A stretch of 64,000 nt of DNA from Christiangramia flava JLT2011 (lineage in GTDB: Bacteria; Bacteroidota; Bacteroidia; Flavobacteriales; Flavobacteriaceae). A program made the translations under genes and the position numbers. Under the pieces are notes generated by a model that saw only the letters and a list, made by a program, of their open reading frames with translations, was not told the origin of the DNA and ran no database searches. Location of the stretch: positions 3,434,001 to 3,498,000 of the forward strand of contig NZ_CP016359.1 in the NCBI RefSeq assembly GCF_001951155.1. The letters are read 5' to 3'. Shown here piece by piece: positions 17,301 to 25,227 of the stretch; position 1 is the first letter of the stretch; each line of letters begins with the position of its first letter.

Positions 17301-17390
17301 GATTATGAGGGTCTCGACCCGCAAAGTCCGGGATCATTAGCCCTTCCTGTACTTCAAAGTATCACGGGTGGAATACAAATAAATTTATAA
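14349..17390 (+). CDS. SusC/RagA-type TonB-linked outer membrane transporter
   Basis: Outer membrane importer of 1013 aa. A signal sequence (hydrophobic MILIMFLLAMGLLVILAM then QAKA, about 18-40) is followed by a carboxypeptidase-like regulatory domain (QVSGKVTGPTGKPLQGVSV, about 49-130). Then come the TonB plug with the SusC signature (PLYIIDGMPV; IESIEILKDADATAIYGSRG, about 140-280) and a large beta-barrel. It pairs with the SusD gene 11 bases downstream; the substrate is taken up as a SusCD complex. The neighbouring peptidase gene, not glycosidases, points to a peptide or protein substrate. The start at 14349 versus an internal ATG at 14376 is unresolved; the latter leaves a normal signal peptide. 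Confidence 0.95.
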   Translation: MFHFNYRKIMKNFYRRGMILIMFLLAMGLLVILAMSQAKAATPSFKIPAHFQQQVSGKVTGPTGKPLQGVSVFIKDKPIGVVTNEEGEYNVQTASGDTLVFSYFGFKSQEIPVGNQTLINISLQEDVSSLDEVQINAGYYNTTARKSTGNISRVKAEEIDNQPVISPLQALQGRVAGLEVSDPNGIPGVAPVVRIRGQNSLRNSLGDNGNLPLYIIDGMPVNSGPVNSINQFIAGTGTDPLSGLNLSNIESIEILKDADATAIYGSRGANGVILITTKGGKFTGGKDRVEARVYSGVSSVSNFVDLLDTPRYLELRRQAFENDGVEPTASNAGDLLVWDQDRNTDWQDVLFGNSAPTFNANLNYSGGGENTSFKIGASYFKQGSVFPGDYSFEKKTVNVSFNRQSENRKFRFNFSANYGINDNDLFSSNNFVSTALNLPPNAPELYQEDGSLNWENSTWQNPLASLQGDGRSLSNNLIANLGLQYELFEGLTLKANLGYTFLNSREDILLPREIYDPAAWNFVSNRSQHSFVNRRSWIAEPQLVYNKSIGNNNLDVLIGTTFQENEDSNHIINATGYANNHLIGNLDAADALSIGKDQTQEYKYQAVFARLGYNWKETYFLNLTGRRDGSSRFGPSNRFANFGAIGGAWIFSNSQFVQDHLRFLSFGKLRGSYGVTGNDQIGDYRYLETYQSTPGPGGLYPVRLTNPFFSWETNKKIEAAVELGFLKDRINLNLSWYRNRSSNQLVGYNLPAITGFNTVEANLPATVQNTGLEIEFSTLNMQTDAFQWRSSFNLTLPSNKLIRFDDLEESAYANAYRIGKPLNLANVYEFEGIDPETGFFQVRDVNEDGRYDFDDRVISKDLGREYYGGFNNQFNYKGFSLNFLLEFVKQQGRRYYRGVPGFLGNVNQGSVDGRDGFIQRPTQSITGFIAYNNAMSSDYGIVDASYVRLKTLSLGYQLPKSILQNTSLTGIQFFLHGQNLLTITDYEGLDPQSPGSLALPVLQSITGGIQINL

Positions 17391-17401
17391 ACCATACAAT
17401 T

Positions 17402-18808
17402 ATGAAAATCAATAAAATAGTAGGGGGACTCATCCTTTTTGCAGGTATTCTCTTTATGAGTTCATGCGAAGACTTTTTAGAAGTTGACACTCCCAATTAC
17501 ATGTTAGACAGTAAGGCTGTCTTTACAAATGACGAGACAGCTAAAACAGCATTGCAGGGGATGTTTAACCAGTTATTCAATACCAGCTTTGCCAACGGGG
17601 GTAGTCAATCGGTTAGTTTTCTTGGAGCACTTTCAGCGGATACTTATTCATTAACTACCATTACCCAGGATCTGGTGGAATTTCACCAGAACCAGCTATC
17701 TCCCGGAAATAGTTCGAATCTCACTTTATGGGCTGGAGCTTATAATATTATTTACCAGGCAAATGCCTTGTTAAATGGGGTAGAAGGAAATAATTCATTA
17801 AATGAGGAAATAATAAGTGAAATTGAAGGAAGCGCTAAATTTGTACGTGCCTTCACTTACTTTTACCTTATAAATCTTTATGGAGAAGTGCCCTTAATCC
17901 TGGACACTAACTATGAAGAAAACTCAATTGCTTCCAGAACTTCGACAGAAGTCATTCGTAGTCAAATATTAAATGATTTAGAAGATTCAGCATTGCTGCT
18001 AAATGAAGATTATCCCGCGAATGAACGTACCCGGGTGAATCGATTTGCAGTTTTCGCATTACTGGCAAAAGTGCATTTGTACTTAGGCAACTGGCAGGAG
18101 GCCGAGAGCTATAGCACAGGGGTGATAGAGGCTTCTTCTCGCTATGAACTTCTGGAAAATCTTAACGAAGTCTTTTTAGCCAATAGTCGTGAGGCCATCT
18201 GGCAAATATCTCCAATAGGCTGGGGCAATAGTTTTACCCATACCCGTGATGGCAATTTATTGACTAAAACTCCAACTTCTTATAACCTAGTAATGCTATC
18301 AGAAAGCTTAGTGGATATATTTTCAAAAGAAGAAGATGCACGATACGAAAGCTGGATTAATCCTTTTGCGGCTGAGAGTGATACTCTCTACTATCCTAAT
18401 AAATATAAGATCCAATATGATGCTTCCGGCGGCCCCATTGCAGAGTATTCCATGGTACTTCGCGTTGCCGAGCAATACTTAATCCGTGCCGAGGCAAGAG
18501 CAAGAATGGAAAATTTATCAGGTGCCATAGAGGATTTAAATAAAATAAAATCCAGGGCAGGTATAGCGACTATTGAATCGACAGAGAACATAACAGCAAT
18601 GGAACTGATTGCTGAAGTCTTATTAGAAAGAAGAAGAGAGCTATTTAGTGAATGGGGGCACCGATGGTTTGATTTACATCGATTCGGGGAAACTGAAGTT
18701 TTAGAAGACAAAGAGAATTCACAGTGGACGGTATCCGCAAATCTTTTTCCCATTCCTTTTGAAGAACGAACAAAAAATCCAAACCTCACCCAGAACCCCG
18801 GCTATTAA
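17402..18808 (+). CDS. SusD/RagB-type nutrient-binding outer membrane lipoprotein
   Basis: Protein of 468 aa with a lipoprotein signal: hydrophobic LILFAGILFMSSC, lipobox cysteine near residue 22, then EDFLEVDTP, the usual SusD start. TPR-like helices (GSAKFVRAFTYFYLINLYGEVPLILD) and the C-terminal SusD signature (LLERRRELFSEWGHRWFDLHRFG) are present; the end NLTQNPGY is typical. It caps the SusC barrel on the cell surface and binds the ligand. It lies between susC and the M16 peptidase gene with gaps of 11 and 12 bases, so the three form one operon. Confidence 0.95.
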   Translation: MKINKIVGGLILFAGILFMSSCEDFLEVDTPNYMLDSKAVFTNDETAKTALQGMFNQLFNTSFANGGSQSVSFLGALSADTYSLTTITQDLVEFHQNQLSPGNSSNLTLWAGAYNIIYQANALLNGVEGNNSLNEEIISEIEGSAKFVRAFTYFYLINLYGEVPLILDTNYEENSIASRTSTEVIRSQILNDLEDSALLLNEDYPANERTRVNRFAVFALLAKVHLYLGNWQEAESYSTGVIEASSRYELLENLNEVFLANSREAIWQISPIGWGNSFTHTRDGNLLTKTPTSYNLVMLSESLVDIFSKEEDARYESWINPFAAESDTLYYPNKYKIQYDASGGPIAEYSMVLRVAEQYLIRAEARARMENLSGAIEDLNKIKSRAGIATIESTENITAMELIAEVLLERRRELFSEWGHRWFDLHRFGETEVLEDKENSQWTVSANLFPIPFEERTKNPNLTQNPGY

Positions 18809-18820
18809 CATCCTTTAAAT

Positions 18821-21655
18821 ATGAAAAAAATAAATATAATCCTGTTTATATTTTTGACTCAGTTTCTTACAGCACAGGAGATTGAAGATGGTAATAATAT
18901 TGATCTTACAAGCAGTGAAATTAGGACTGGACAATTGGAAAATGGTTTTCGCTATTTCATCAAACCAATAGAGGGGAACGAGGAAAAAATTCATGTTGAC
19001 TTGATAGTTAGGGCAGGTTCCCGCCAGGAAGATGAAGATCAGTATAACTTAGCTCATTTGTTAGAGCACCTATCTTTTATGGCCACTGAAAATTTTCCTG
19101 ATTTAAGATATAATCCTGATTTTTATTCACAACTTAATATGAAACCGCAGGATCTGAGGGCGACGATAGGCGGAGAAAAGGCATACTACAGTTTTCGTTA
19201 TCCAAAGGAGGTGACTAAAGCCCTTGATACGGCACTTTCAATTTATCATGATATCGCTTCCGGAAAAATTTTATTTAAAGAGGAGGCAGTCGAGGGGGAG
19301 CGGAAAGCCATTTATCAAGAGAAAATTGATTCGAGGGATCCTGGTATGGTGTACCCTGAATGGAAAATATTTTATTATTTAACGGGGTGCAATGATGCTC
19401 CTCATCCAAAAGATACAAAAGCTGCAATCATGAATTCTTCAACGGCAGCATTAAAACGATATTATCATGACTGGTACAGGCCCAATCTTATGGGTCTGGT
19501 AGTAATAGGAAATATGGAGAACGTTGATCAAATTGAAAAGAAAATCAAGGAAAAATTTGAAGATCTTGCAGTTAGAGGAGAGGTCAGGCCAAGAAAAGAC
19601 TGTGACCAAAATTACCTTGATAGTCCGGGGAAATTTATTATTCAGCCATCAACTTCTATAGTCACTAAAGAGTTGGTACCAAAAACCAGTATTCAATTTT
19701 ATTTTCGTAATCCTGATATTTACTTTGAAGATTTTAAACTTGAAGAAAATGATCTGCTGTGGGAACTCCTGTCTGCCATGATAGATAAAAGATTGAAGAA
19801 TGAACAATTGGAGTATGGTGTAGATTATTCTACCACAATCTTCCCTGATGGAGACCTGTCCGCAATAAGATTAGTCATCAAATCCAGAGATTCCTTTGAA
19901 GAAGTGGTTCGTAAAGTTTACAGTGTGCTAGCAGGAATTTCCAAATATGGATTTAAGAATGATGAATGGGAATTCATAGTAGGTAATAAAATTGAATATT
20001 TAAAGGAGTTGGATCATAATTCGATGGCCGCGTGGGCTGAGGCACTAGAAAAAATAATAGTAGAAGATGAGTCATTGTCCACTAGTAGAAACCTTAGCCA
20101 AATTGAGTTTTTAAAAAATCTGAAATTAGAAACAATCAACAATTTAATTAGTTCAAATAACTGGCATCCTACCGATATAGCTATTATTCTACCGGAGAAC
20201 ATAGATAGAAATTTGTTTACGCGACCCAGGATTGAGAAATGGATTGATGATGGGTTAGAGAACCCGGTTCAATATAAGCCAATAACAGCCCCATTTCAAT
20301 TAATGTCTCCAGACCAAGTTTCGAGTTTGGATGAAGCTAAAATTTTAGACAGAACGTTTGGGGAGTATAATGAAGACATTATTGTACTGGAGAACGGCTT
20401 AAAAATCATTTTTAAAGATCTAGAACCTGAGAAAGGTAGATACAAAGATAAAATAATGGTCCACGGGTTCAGTCCTTATGGAGCTGACTGTCTTGATTCA
20501 AAGAAAATAGAAACCATGATTTCCCCGCTCATTATCCATAATTCTGGTGCTGGGGACTATAATAAGTTCGAAGTTGAAAAATTACTTTCCAAGACGAGTT
20601 TTCCTTTTGGGATTGTAGATTATATAGATCCAGATGAGACAGGTGTAAAGGCCGAAGTCATCAGCGAGGATATGGAATTATTACTTCAATTGATTTATCT
20701 CTCTTTCACCAGCCCGCGATTTGATAAAGATGCATTTGAAGACTGGAAACTGGAAGAGGAGCGAAGCTCAAGGAGAAGTTTAAACCCTAACTATGATTTT
20801 CTTGATTTTATTAATAGGGAAAATAATATTCTACAAATTCCACGAGGTGGAAAACGTTTCCAGCATAGCCTACAGGTTAATTATAGAAATGCTTATAGGA
20901 AATACAAAGCCTTACATACTAATGCGAGAGATTTCACTTTTATAATAACTGGAGACTTTAAAAAGAAAGATATTCTGCCTATGCTTCAAAAGTATTTGGG
21001 CAATCTTCCAAATACAAAGAATTCTATGCAATGCCCGGAATCGCAAGAAAGTAAAATGAGCTCCACGACATCGAATACCAAATTGAGACATTTTCAAATA
21101 CCTTATAAAGTAGATAATCATTTATTGTCTATTCAATTTAAAAGTAAATTAAAATCGAGAGATTTTAGAGAAGAGGTGCAAATAGAATTATTAAAACAAG
21201 CTCTGGATCTTAAATCAAAAGGATTGCGTTTCAACAAAAATCTTGGTATTTATTTTTCGGCAGGAACTGCCAACGTAGATTTTGAAAATAACACCGTTCG
21301 GTTTCAAATTTTACTGGATAGTAATAAAGAAGATTTTGAAAAAGCCCTTAAGGGAAGTAAGGATTACTTCCATGACTTAAGAACAGAACTTGTCTCAGAG
21401 AACTTCTTGCGAACCGTTAAGAACTCGGCTTATCTTCCTAAATGGGGAGCTAGATATAAAAATACAAATTTAGCCGTGCAGAGAAGGCTTTATGATCATT
21501 ATAGACATGATCTGGATAAAGCCGAAATAGAAGAAGTAGAACAATATCTTAACCAGTTTAGTGCTAATGATTTAAAAAAGACAGCCTTGAAATATTTAAG
21601 AGAGGAAGACCGGTTAATTTTAACTGGCAATTCTGATAAAACCTTAAAATTATAA
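18821..21655 (+). CDS. Secreted M16-family zinc metallopeptidase (pitrilysin-like)
   Basis: Peptidase of 944 aa with an N-terminal signal peptide (IILFIFLTQFLTAQ). The inverted zinc motif HxxEH is intact (H79-L-L-E-H83), and the third zinc ligand E160 stands exactly 76 residues after H83 in VEGERKAIYQ, as in the family. Later repeats of the M16 fold follow (RYYHDWYRPNLMGLVVIGN near 211; a second pair of inactive domains from about 520), giving the usual four-domain length. Third gene of the susC-susD operon, probably acting in the periplasm or at the outer membrane on peptides entering or leaving through SusCD. A bidirectional terminator follows. Confidence 0.92.
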   Translation: MKKINIILFIFLTQFLTAQEIEDGNNIDLTSSEIRTGQLENGFRYFIKPIEGNEEKIHVDLIVRAGSRQEDEDQYNLAHLLEHLSFMATENFPDLRYNPDFYSQLNMKPQDLRATIGGEKAYYSFRYPKEVTKALDTALSIYHDIASGKILFKEEAVEGERKAIYQEKIDSRDPGMVYPEWKIFYYLTGCNDAPHPKDTKAAIMNSSTAALKRYYHDWYRPNLMGLVVIGNMENVDQIEKKIKEKFEDLAVRGEVRPRKDCDQNYLDSPGKFIIQPSTSIVTKELVPKTSIQFYFRNPDIYFEDFKLEENDLLWELLSAMIDKRLKNEQLEYGVDYSTTIFPDGDLSAIRLVIKSRDSFEEVVRKVYSVLAGISKYGFKNDEWEFIVGNKIEYLKELDHNSMAAWAEALEKIIVEDESLSTSRNLSQIEFLKNLKLETINNLISSNNWHPTDIAIILPENIDRNLFTRPRIEKWIDDGLENPVQYKPITAPFQLMSPDQVSSLDEAKILDRTFGEYNEDIIVLENGLKIIFKDLEPEKGRYKDKIMVHGFSPYGADCLDSKKIETMISPLIIHNSGAGDYNKFEVEKLLSKTSFPFGIVDYIDPDETGVKAEVISEDMELLLQLIYLSFTSPRFDKDAFEDWKLEEERSSRRSLNPNYDFLDFINRENNILQIPRGGKRFQHSLQVNYRNAYRKYKALHTNARDFTFIITGDFKKKDILPMLQKYLGNLPNTKNSMQCPESQESKMSSTTSNTKLRHFQIPYKVDNHLLSIQFKSKLKSRDFREEVQIELLKQALDLKSKGLRFNKNLGIYFSAGTANVDFENNTVRFQILLDSNKEDFEKALKGSKDYFHDLRTELVSENFLRTVKNSAYLPKWGARYKNTNLAVQRRLYDHYRHDLDKAEIEEVEQYLNQFSANDLKKTALKYLREEDRLILTGNSDKTLKL

Positions 21656-21668
21656 ATAGCTAAAAAAA

Positions 21669-21689
21669 GCCCCGGGTAAATACCGGGGC
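21669..21689. terminator. Bidirectional intrinsic terminator after the M16 peptidase gene
   Basis: GCCCCGG and CCGGGGC arms with a GTAAATA loop, preceded by an A-run. It lies between the convergent peptidase and small secreted protein genes; the T-run is better on the minus strand. Confidence 0.75.
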
Positions 21690-21706
21690 TACCTTTCTAA
21701 GAATAT

Positions 21707-21979
21707 TTATTCGGAAAGAATATATACTCCGCTACCATCTTTTTTTGGTGTCTGTAAATCAGAGGTTGTATATACCTGATGAATTGTTCCAAGATCATCG
21801 GTGAAGCTCACCTTACAGAGTTCCTGGGTGCCTGAATTACAGGGGTCAGTTTGGAGTTGATATGGCATATTATTCCTTTCAACCCAGCCATTAGACTGTA
21901 CATCTGCCTTATTAGCAAAGGCCAGTCCTACTGCCATTACCAATGCCATTACTGGCATTAAGGATTTAAAAATTTTCAT
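21707..21979 (-). CDS. Small secreted protein, DUF6520-like, with two cysteines
   Basis: Precursor of 90 aa: basic start MKIFK, hydrophobic stretch to about residue 22 (VMALVMAVGLAFA), then a ~68-residue mature part. The mature part has two cysteines, C47 and C55 (TDPCNSGTQELC), which could form a small disulfide loop, and the IHQVYTTSDLQTPK ending that I associate with the flavobacterial DUF6520 family. Function of that family is unknown to me. It lies next to a MauE/DoxX-like gene, a common partner, and faces the SusCD-peptidase operon. Possibly an exported signalling or antagonistic peptide; no direct evidence. Confidence 0.75.
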   Translation of the reverse strand: MKIFKSLMPVMALVMAVGLAFANKADVQSNGWVERNNMPYQLQTDPCNSGTQELCKVSFTDDLGTIHQVYTTSDLQTPKKDGSGVYILSE

Positions 21980-22062
21980 GATAATACAATTTTAATTAAA
22001 CAATGTGCCTGTTCCAATTTGGTGTCCAGGCGTTCTATCCTAGCATTGCGCAATACTATTTC

Positions 22063-22494
22063 TTAAAAAGCTTTATGTCTATTGGATTCTAAATACATGC
22101 CCATCGCACCTAATAACAAAAAGCCAATATTAAATATCAAATGCTCGTTCCATGTGAGATCATTTATAATTCCTCCACAGGAGCAGGGTATTTCCTGGCT
22201 AAATAGTAATATCCCTGCTATGTAGATGGTAAAAAGAAGCATTAGAATAAAGGCTAAATAAATACCTGTTTTCCGGTATGATTTGCTTATCAAAAGCCCG
22301 GCTGTGGTCAATTCTAATACCGGTAGGAGTACGGAAATCAATTGCGCCTGAATCTCTCCACGTATAACCGGGCTATTTAATAATCTGTCATAGAATGTTT
22401 GGTAATCTATTAATTTGAAAAGAGCTGCATATAGGAATAATACTATAAATGCATATCGGGTAAACTCTCTTATAAATTCCTTCCAACCAATCAT
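22063..22494 (-). CDS. MauE/DoxX-like redox-associated membrane protein
   Basis: Integral membrane protein of 143 aa with four predicted helices (about 14-30, 50-70, 78-99 and 118-134), the layout of the MauE/DoxX group. A cysteine pair C104-S-C106-G-G (IPCSCGGI) sits in the loop before the last helix, suggesting thiol-disulfide chemistry on the outer face of the inner membrane. It is upstream of, and probably co-transcribed with, the small two-cysteine secreted protein, so a role in forming or protecting that disulfide is reasonable inference. Confidence 0.8.
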   Translation of the reverse strand: MIGWKEFIREFTRYAFIVLFLYAALFKLIDYQTFYDRLLNSPVIRGEIQAQLISVLLPVLELTTAGLLISKSYRKTGIYLAFILMLLFTIYIAGILLFSQEIPCSCGGIINDLTWNEHLIFNIGFLLLGAMGMYLESNRHKAF

Positions 22495-22589
22495 TTTCTT
22501 TTCTCTTTATCATGAAGTAAAATTGGAGAATAAAACTTGTCGAAAGCGAACAATTTGTTATCAAAAAAGGAGGAATTTTACTAGTTAAC

Positions 22590-23486
22590 TTATTTTTTAT
22601 AAGTTCTTGGTGAAATTCCCGTGATGATTTTAAAAGTTTTTGAAAATTGAGGGTAGGTAGAAAATCCCATTTTTTCTGCTATCTCGGTTAAGAATAAATC
22701 TGTATTAGCGATAAGGATTTTACTACGTTCAATTCGTTTCTCCCTGTGGAGTTGAAAAGGAGTTAATCCATATACTTCTTTAAAGCCTACCTTTATTTTA
22801 TGCTCGTTAGTATTGAAAAGTGAAGCTAAATCGTAGTAAGAAATTAATGGCTTTTCAAGATGATTCTCTATATAAGAATGTATATCCTGAAAAAGTTGCT
22901 GATCCCAAATTGAAATAGTATCATTAGATTTAATTTCTGGAACATTGAAAAGGTTGTTCTGCTCCAAATTGGGTTGGGAAGAATAAACCAAATAAAACTC
23001 AGACTTTTTGCAAGTAACTTTTGCTATTACCGAATGTAGACTAAACTGTAATGATTTTTGAAATGAATAATTCAGGGGAAGAATTAAAAACCATTGTTTT
23101 TTGTCTTTAAGATTAATAATACTTTTACTCCACTGATTTTTGGACTCCTCGGTAAGAAAGGCTGAAAATTTTTCTCCCTCAGGTAAATTTTCAAATTTTT
23201 CTTTAAGATATTCCATTTCAGATTGAAAGTGAACAATCCTGTAATCTGAATCCAGTAGGAAACATGCTGTTTGAATCTTTACAAATTCACGATCCTTATT
23301 AAGCCAAAGGAACTGATTTCTATTCTTTTTTAATTTCTGAACGGTTAAGTTTAAAAGAAGCATCAGACCTTCCAACTCATCATGACGATTGGTGCATTCT
23401 ATTTGAAAGTCAAAATTTCCTTTAGCCATTTCGAGAAGCATTCGATAAATGGCCTGGAGGCTTTCTCTATTGAACTCACGATCCAT
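22590..23486 (-). CDS. AraC-family transcription regulator with HAMP/PAS-like N-terminus
   Basis: Regulator of 298 aa. The C-terminal ~100 residues are an AraC-type double helix-turn-helix (DLASLFNTNEHKIKVGFKE; second half EIAEKMGFSTYPQFSKTF, ending GISPRTYKK). The N-terminus is unusual: residues 12-60 (MAKGNFDFQIECTNRHDELE, then LLLNLTVQKLKK) resemble a HAMP-type helical pair without a transmembrane segment, followed by a PAS-like region (CFLLDSDYRIVHFQ). It lies between the MauE-like gene and a small STAS-like gene on the same strand and likely controls this cluster. Confidence 0.85.
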   Translation of the reverse strand: MDREFNRESLQAIYRMLLEMAKGNFDFQIECTNRHDELEGLMLLLNLTVQKLKKNRNQFLWLNKDREFVKIQTACFLLDSDYRIVHFQSEMEYLKEKFENLPEGEKFSAFLTEESKNQWSKSIINLKDKKQWFLILPLNYSFQKSLQFSLHSVIAKVTCKKSEFYLVYSSQPNLEQNNLFNVPEIKSNDTISIWDQQLFQDIHSYIENHLEKPLISYYDLASLFNTNEHKIKVGFKEVYGLTPFQLHREKRIERSKILIANTDLFLTEIAEKMGFSTYPQFSKTFKIITGISPRTYKK

Positions 23487-23497
23487 GATATTTTCAT

Positions 23498-23872
23498 TTA
23501 TTTTTTCTTTTGTTTCTTTTTCAGAAAATTTAAAGCCTGAAATTTATTTTCGAAAACTGCTGTTGGGATTTCCTGTTTATGAGTTTCTACATAAAATTTA
23601 CTGAGTAGAAAGGAGCGCGGATTTTTGGTGAGAAAAGCTAATGCTTTGATAAGGAGACTACCTTCTCTTGAGAGATACTCTAATGTTTCAATGTTTGATT
23701 TTAAAATTCCACTAGGATCACATAGAACCGGGAATGCTTTATTCTTTTGAAGTCCCATGCGGTCTGACACCACTCTCTTAGCTTCTTTCAGATTTAAAAT
23801 GAGATTAGGTTTATATTCAAGAAAAAGAATATTGTCCTTAATCCAAATTCGTGCATACCTGTTTTCGAACAT
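23498..23872 (-). CDS. Small STAS-like protein (DUF7793-like), partner of the AraC regulator
   Basis: Protein of 124 aa, soluble, with the pattern of a STAS-like domain often found in flavobacteria: ARIWIKDNILFLEYKPNLIL, alternating beta strands and helices (CDPSGILK, then FLTKNPRSFLLSKFYV), and a Lys-rich end. No catalytic motif. It is 11 bases upstream of the AraC gene, first in that minus-strand group, so it may be a regulatory partner. Family name is from memory and tentative. Confidence 0.65.
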   Translation of the reverse strand: MFENRYARIWIKDNILFLEYKPNLILNLKEAKRVVSDRMGLQKNKAFPVLCDPSGILKSNIETLEYLSREGSLLIKALAFLTKNPRSFLLSKFYVETHKQEIPTAVFENKFQALNFLKKKQKKK

Positions 23873-24488
23873 TATTTTAAATCTTAGAGGTTGATCGTAT
23901 AAATCAGATTATTAATTGAAATTAGTTATATGGTAAAACCCACTAATTGTCTATTACCAGTTTAATGTAGGCAAAGGTTCTATAAACAATTAGTACCTAG
24001 AGCCAAAATCCTTGTCTTAATAATGTAATTTGAAGTTAAATATTTTTGATAAGGAATAGATTTAAATGAAATTCATGAATTTAGGCTTAAGCATTAATGA
24101 TTTTTTTTGGAACTAAGAGGAAATTATTCTGTATCTAAAATACTATGTCCATTAGAATAGAATGATCATTTTGTGTACTGCAGTTCGATCACCTAGAAAT
24201 TCGATATACCCTTATTCACTTGCCTATTATAATTTAAGAAAGCGGCAAGGGGAGGAGGATTGAAAAAAAATAAATGATACTTTTCGCTTCAGCAACTTTT
24301 TACACAAGTATAGATTAAATGAATAGGTGAGAAAGATGGATAATTTTGTTTCAGAAAAAATTTATCCATTCATGACATTTTTTTCTAGAATTAAATTTGA
24401 TAGAAAATGAAATTAAAGCGCACCAGACTAAATTAACGGTAAGAAATTTGACCATTCTGTACTTATTCTGTACTAAGTGAAAAAAACA
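23873..24488. other. Gene-free AT-rich region before tRNA-Met
   Basis: About 600 bases in which I see no credible gene or RNA. The only pattern noted is a close direct repeat ATTCTGTACT at 24454-24463 and 24465-24474, near the tRNA end. It may contain the promoter for the minus-strand AraC group. Confidence 0.5.
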
Positions 24489-24512
24489 AAGGCTCTCGAT
24501 TTCTCGAAAGCC
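24489..24512 (-). terminator. Intrinsic terminator of tRNA-Met
   Basis: On the minus strand AGGCTTTCGA and TCGAGAGCCT form a 10-bp stem closed by a GAAA tetraloop, followed by TTGTTTTTTT. It lies directly downstream of the tRNA. Confidence 0.85.
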
Positions 24513-24524
24513 TTGATTTTACTA

Positions 24525-24599
24525 GTAGCGAGACCGAGATTTGAACTCGGGACCTCCGGGTTATGAATCCGACGCTCTAACCAACTGAGCTACCTCGCC
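24525..24599 (-). tRNA. tRNA-Met (anticodon CAT)
   Basis: The minus strand folds as a cloverleaf: acceptor GGCGAGG with TCTCGCT, D-stem GCTC/GAGC around AGTTGGTTA, anticodon loop TTCATAA, and T-arm CCGAG-TTCAAAT-CTCGG. The CAT anticodon in this body with a paired first acceptor position fits elongator Met; a tRNA-Ile2 with modified C cannot be excluded. No CCA appears to be encoded (the next bases are CT). Confidence 0.93.
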
Positions 24600-24789
24600 A
24601 TAACTTTCATTAAGAAACCTGAAATTCGCTCAGGCCTTGATTCACGTACGCTTTCGGCTTTTTGTGAATGCGGGTGCAAATATAAAATTAATTTATTTTG
24701 ACACAAATATTATTTTGAGAAATATTTATTTTGATTTCTTTTAATCTTTCCAATTAATATCTATATTGCCCGAAACTAATTAATCAAAA

Positions 24790-25176
24790 ATGGAAGAAAA
24801 GGTAAAATACGAAATGGAGTTTCCTATCCAGGCCTCTCCTTCATTACTCTACCAATATATCTCAACACCCTCGGGTTTAAGCGAGTGGTATGCCGATAAT
24901 GTTAATTCCCGAGGGGAATTTTTCACTTTTATATGGGAAGGAAGTGAAGAAAAAGCAAAGCTGGTTAGCAAAAAGAGCGATGAAAGAATCAAATTTAAAT
25001 GGGTTGATGAAGAAGACACTCCTTATTTTTTTGAACTTCGTATCCAGGTTGATGATATTACCAAAGACGTATCGTTAATGATTACCGATTTTGCCGAAGA
25101 AGATGAAATTGAGGAAGGAAAAATGTTATGGGATAACATGATATCCGATTTAAAACAGATCCTTGGATCGGTTTAA
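24790..25176 (+). CDS. START/SRPBCC-like domain protein
   Basis: Small soluble protein of 128 aa with an AHSA1/START-like helix-grip fold: an initial strand (YEMEFPIQASPSLLYQYI), the typical SGLSEWYADNV turn, then strands FFTFIWEG, RIKFKWV and VSLMITDFAEE, and a C-terminal helix (KMLWDNMISDLKQIL). Bacteroidota carry a conserved copy of unknown ligand and role. It stands alone between tRNA-Met (divergent) and a strong terminator, so it is probably monocistronic. Confidence 0.85.
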   Translation: MEEKVKYEMEFPIQASPSLLYQYISTPSGLSEWYADNVNSRGEFFTFIWEGSEEKAKLVSKKSDERIKFKWVDEEDTPYFFELRIQVDDITKDVSLMITDFAEEDEIEEGKMLWDNMISDLKQILGSV

Positions 25177-25200
25177 AAATCCTAATAGAAATAGTAAATT

Positions 25201-25227
25201 AGCCCCTCCAAAAAAGGGGCTTTTTTT
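25201..25227 (+). terminator. Intrinsic terminator abutting the next start codon
   Basis: AGCCCCT and AGGGGCT arms with a 7-base loop followed by seven T. The T-run ends directly at the ATG of the aminotransferase gene (25228). Confidence 0.8.

Noticed and set aside
24454..24474. Close direct repeat ATTCTGTACT next to tRNA-Met as a possible attachment site
   Set aside because: Only 10 bases long, not part of the tRNA sequence, and no integrase or element boundary is nearby.
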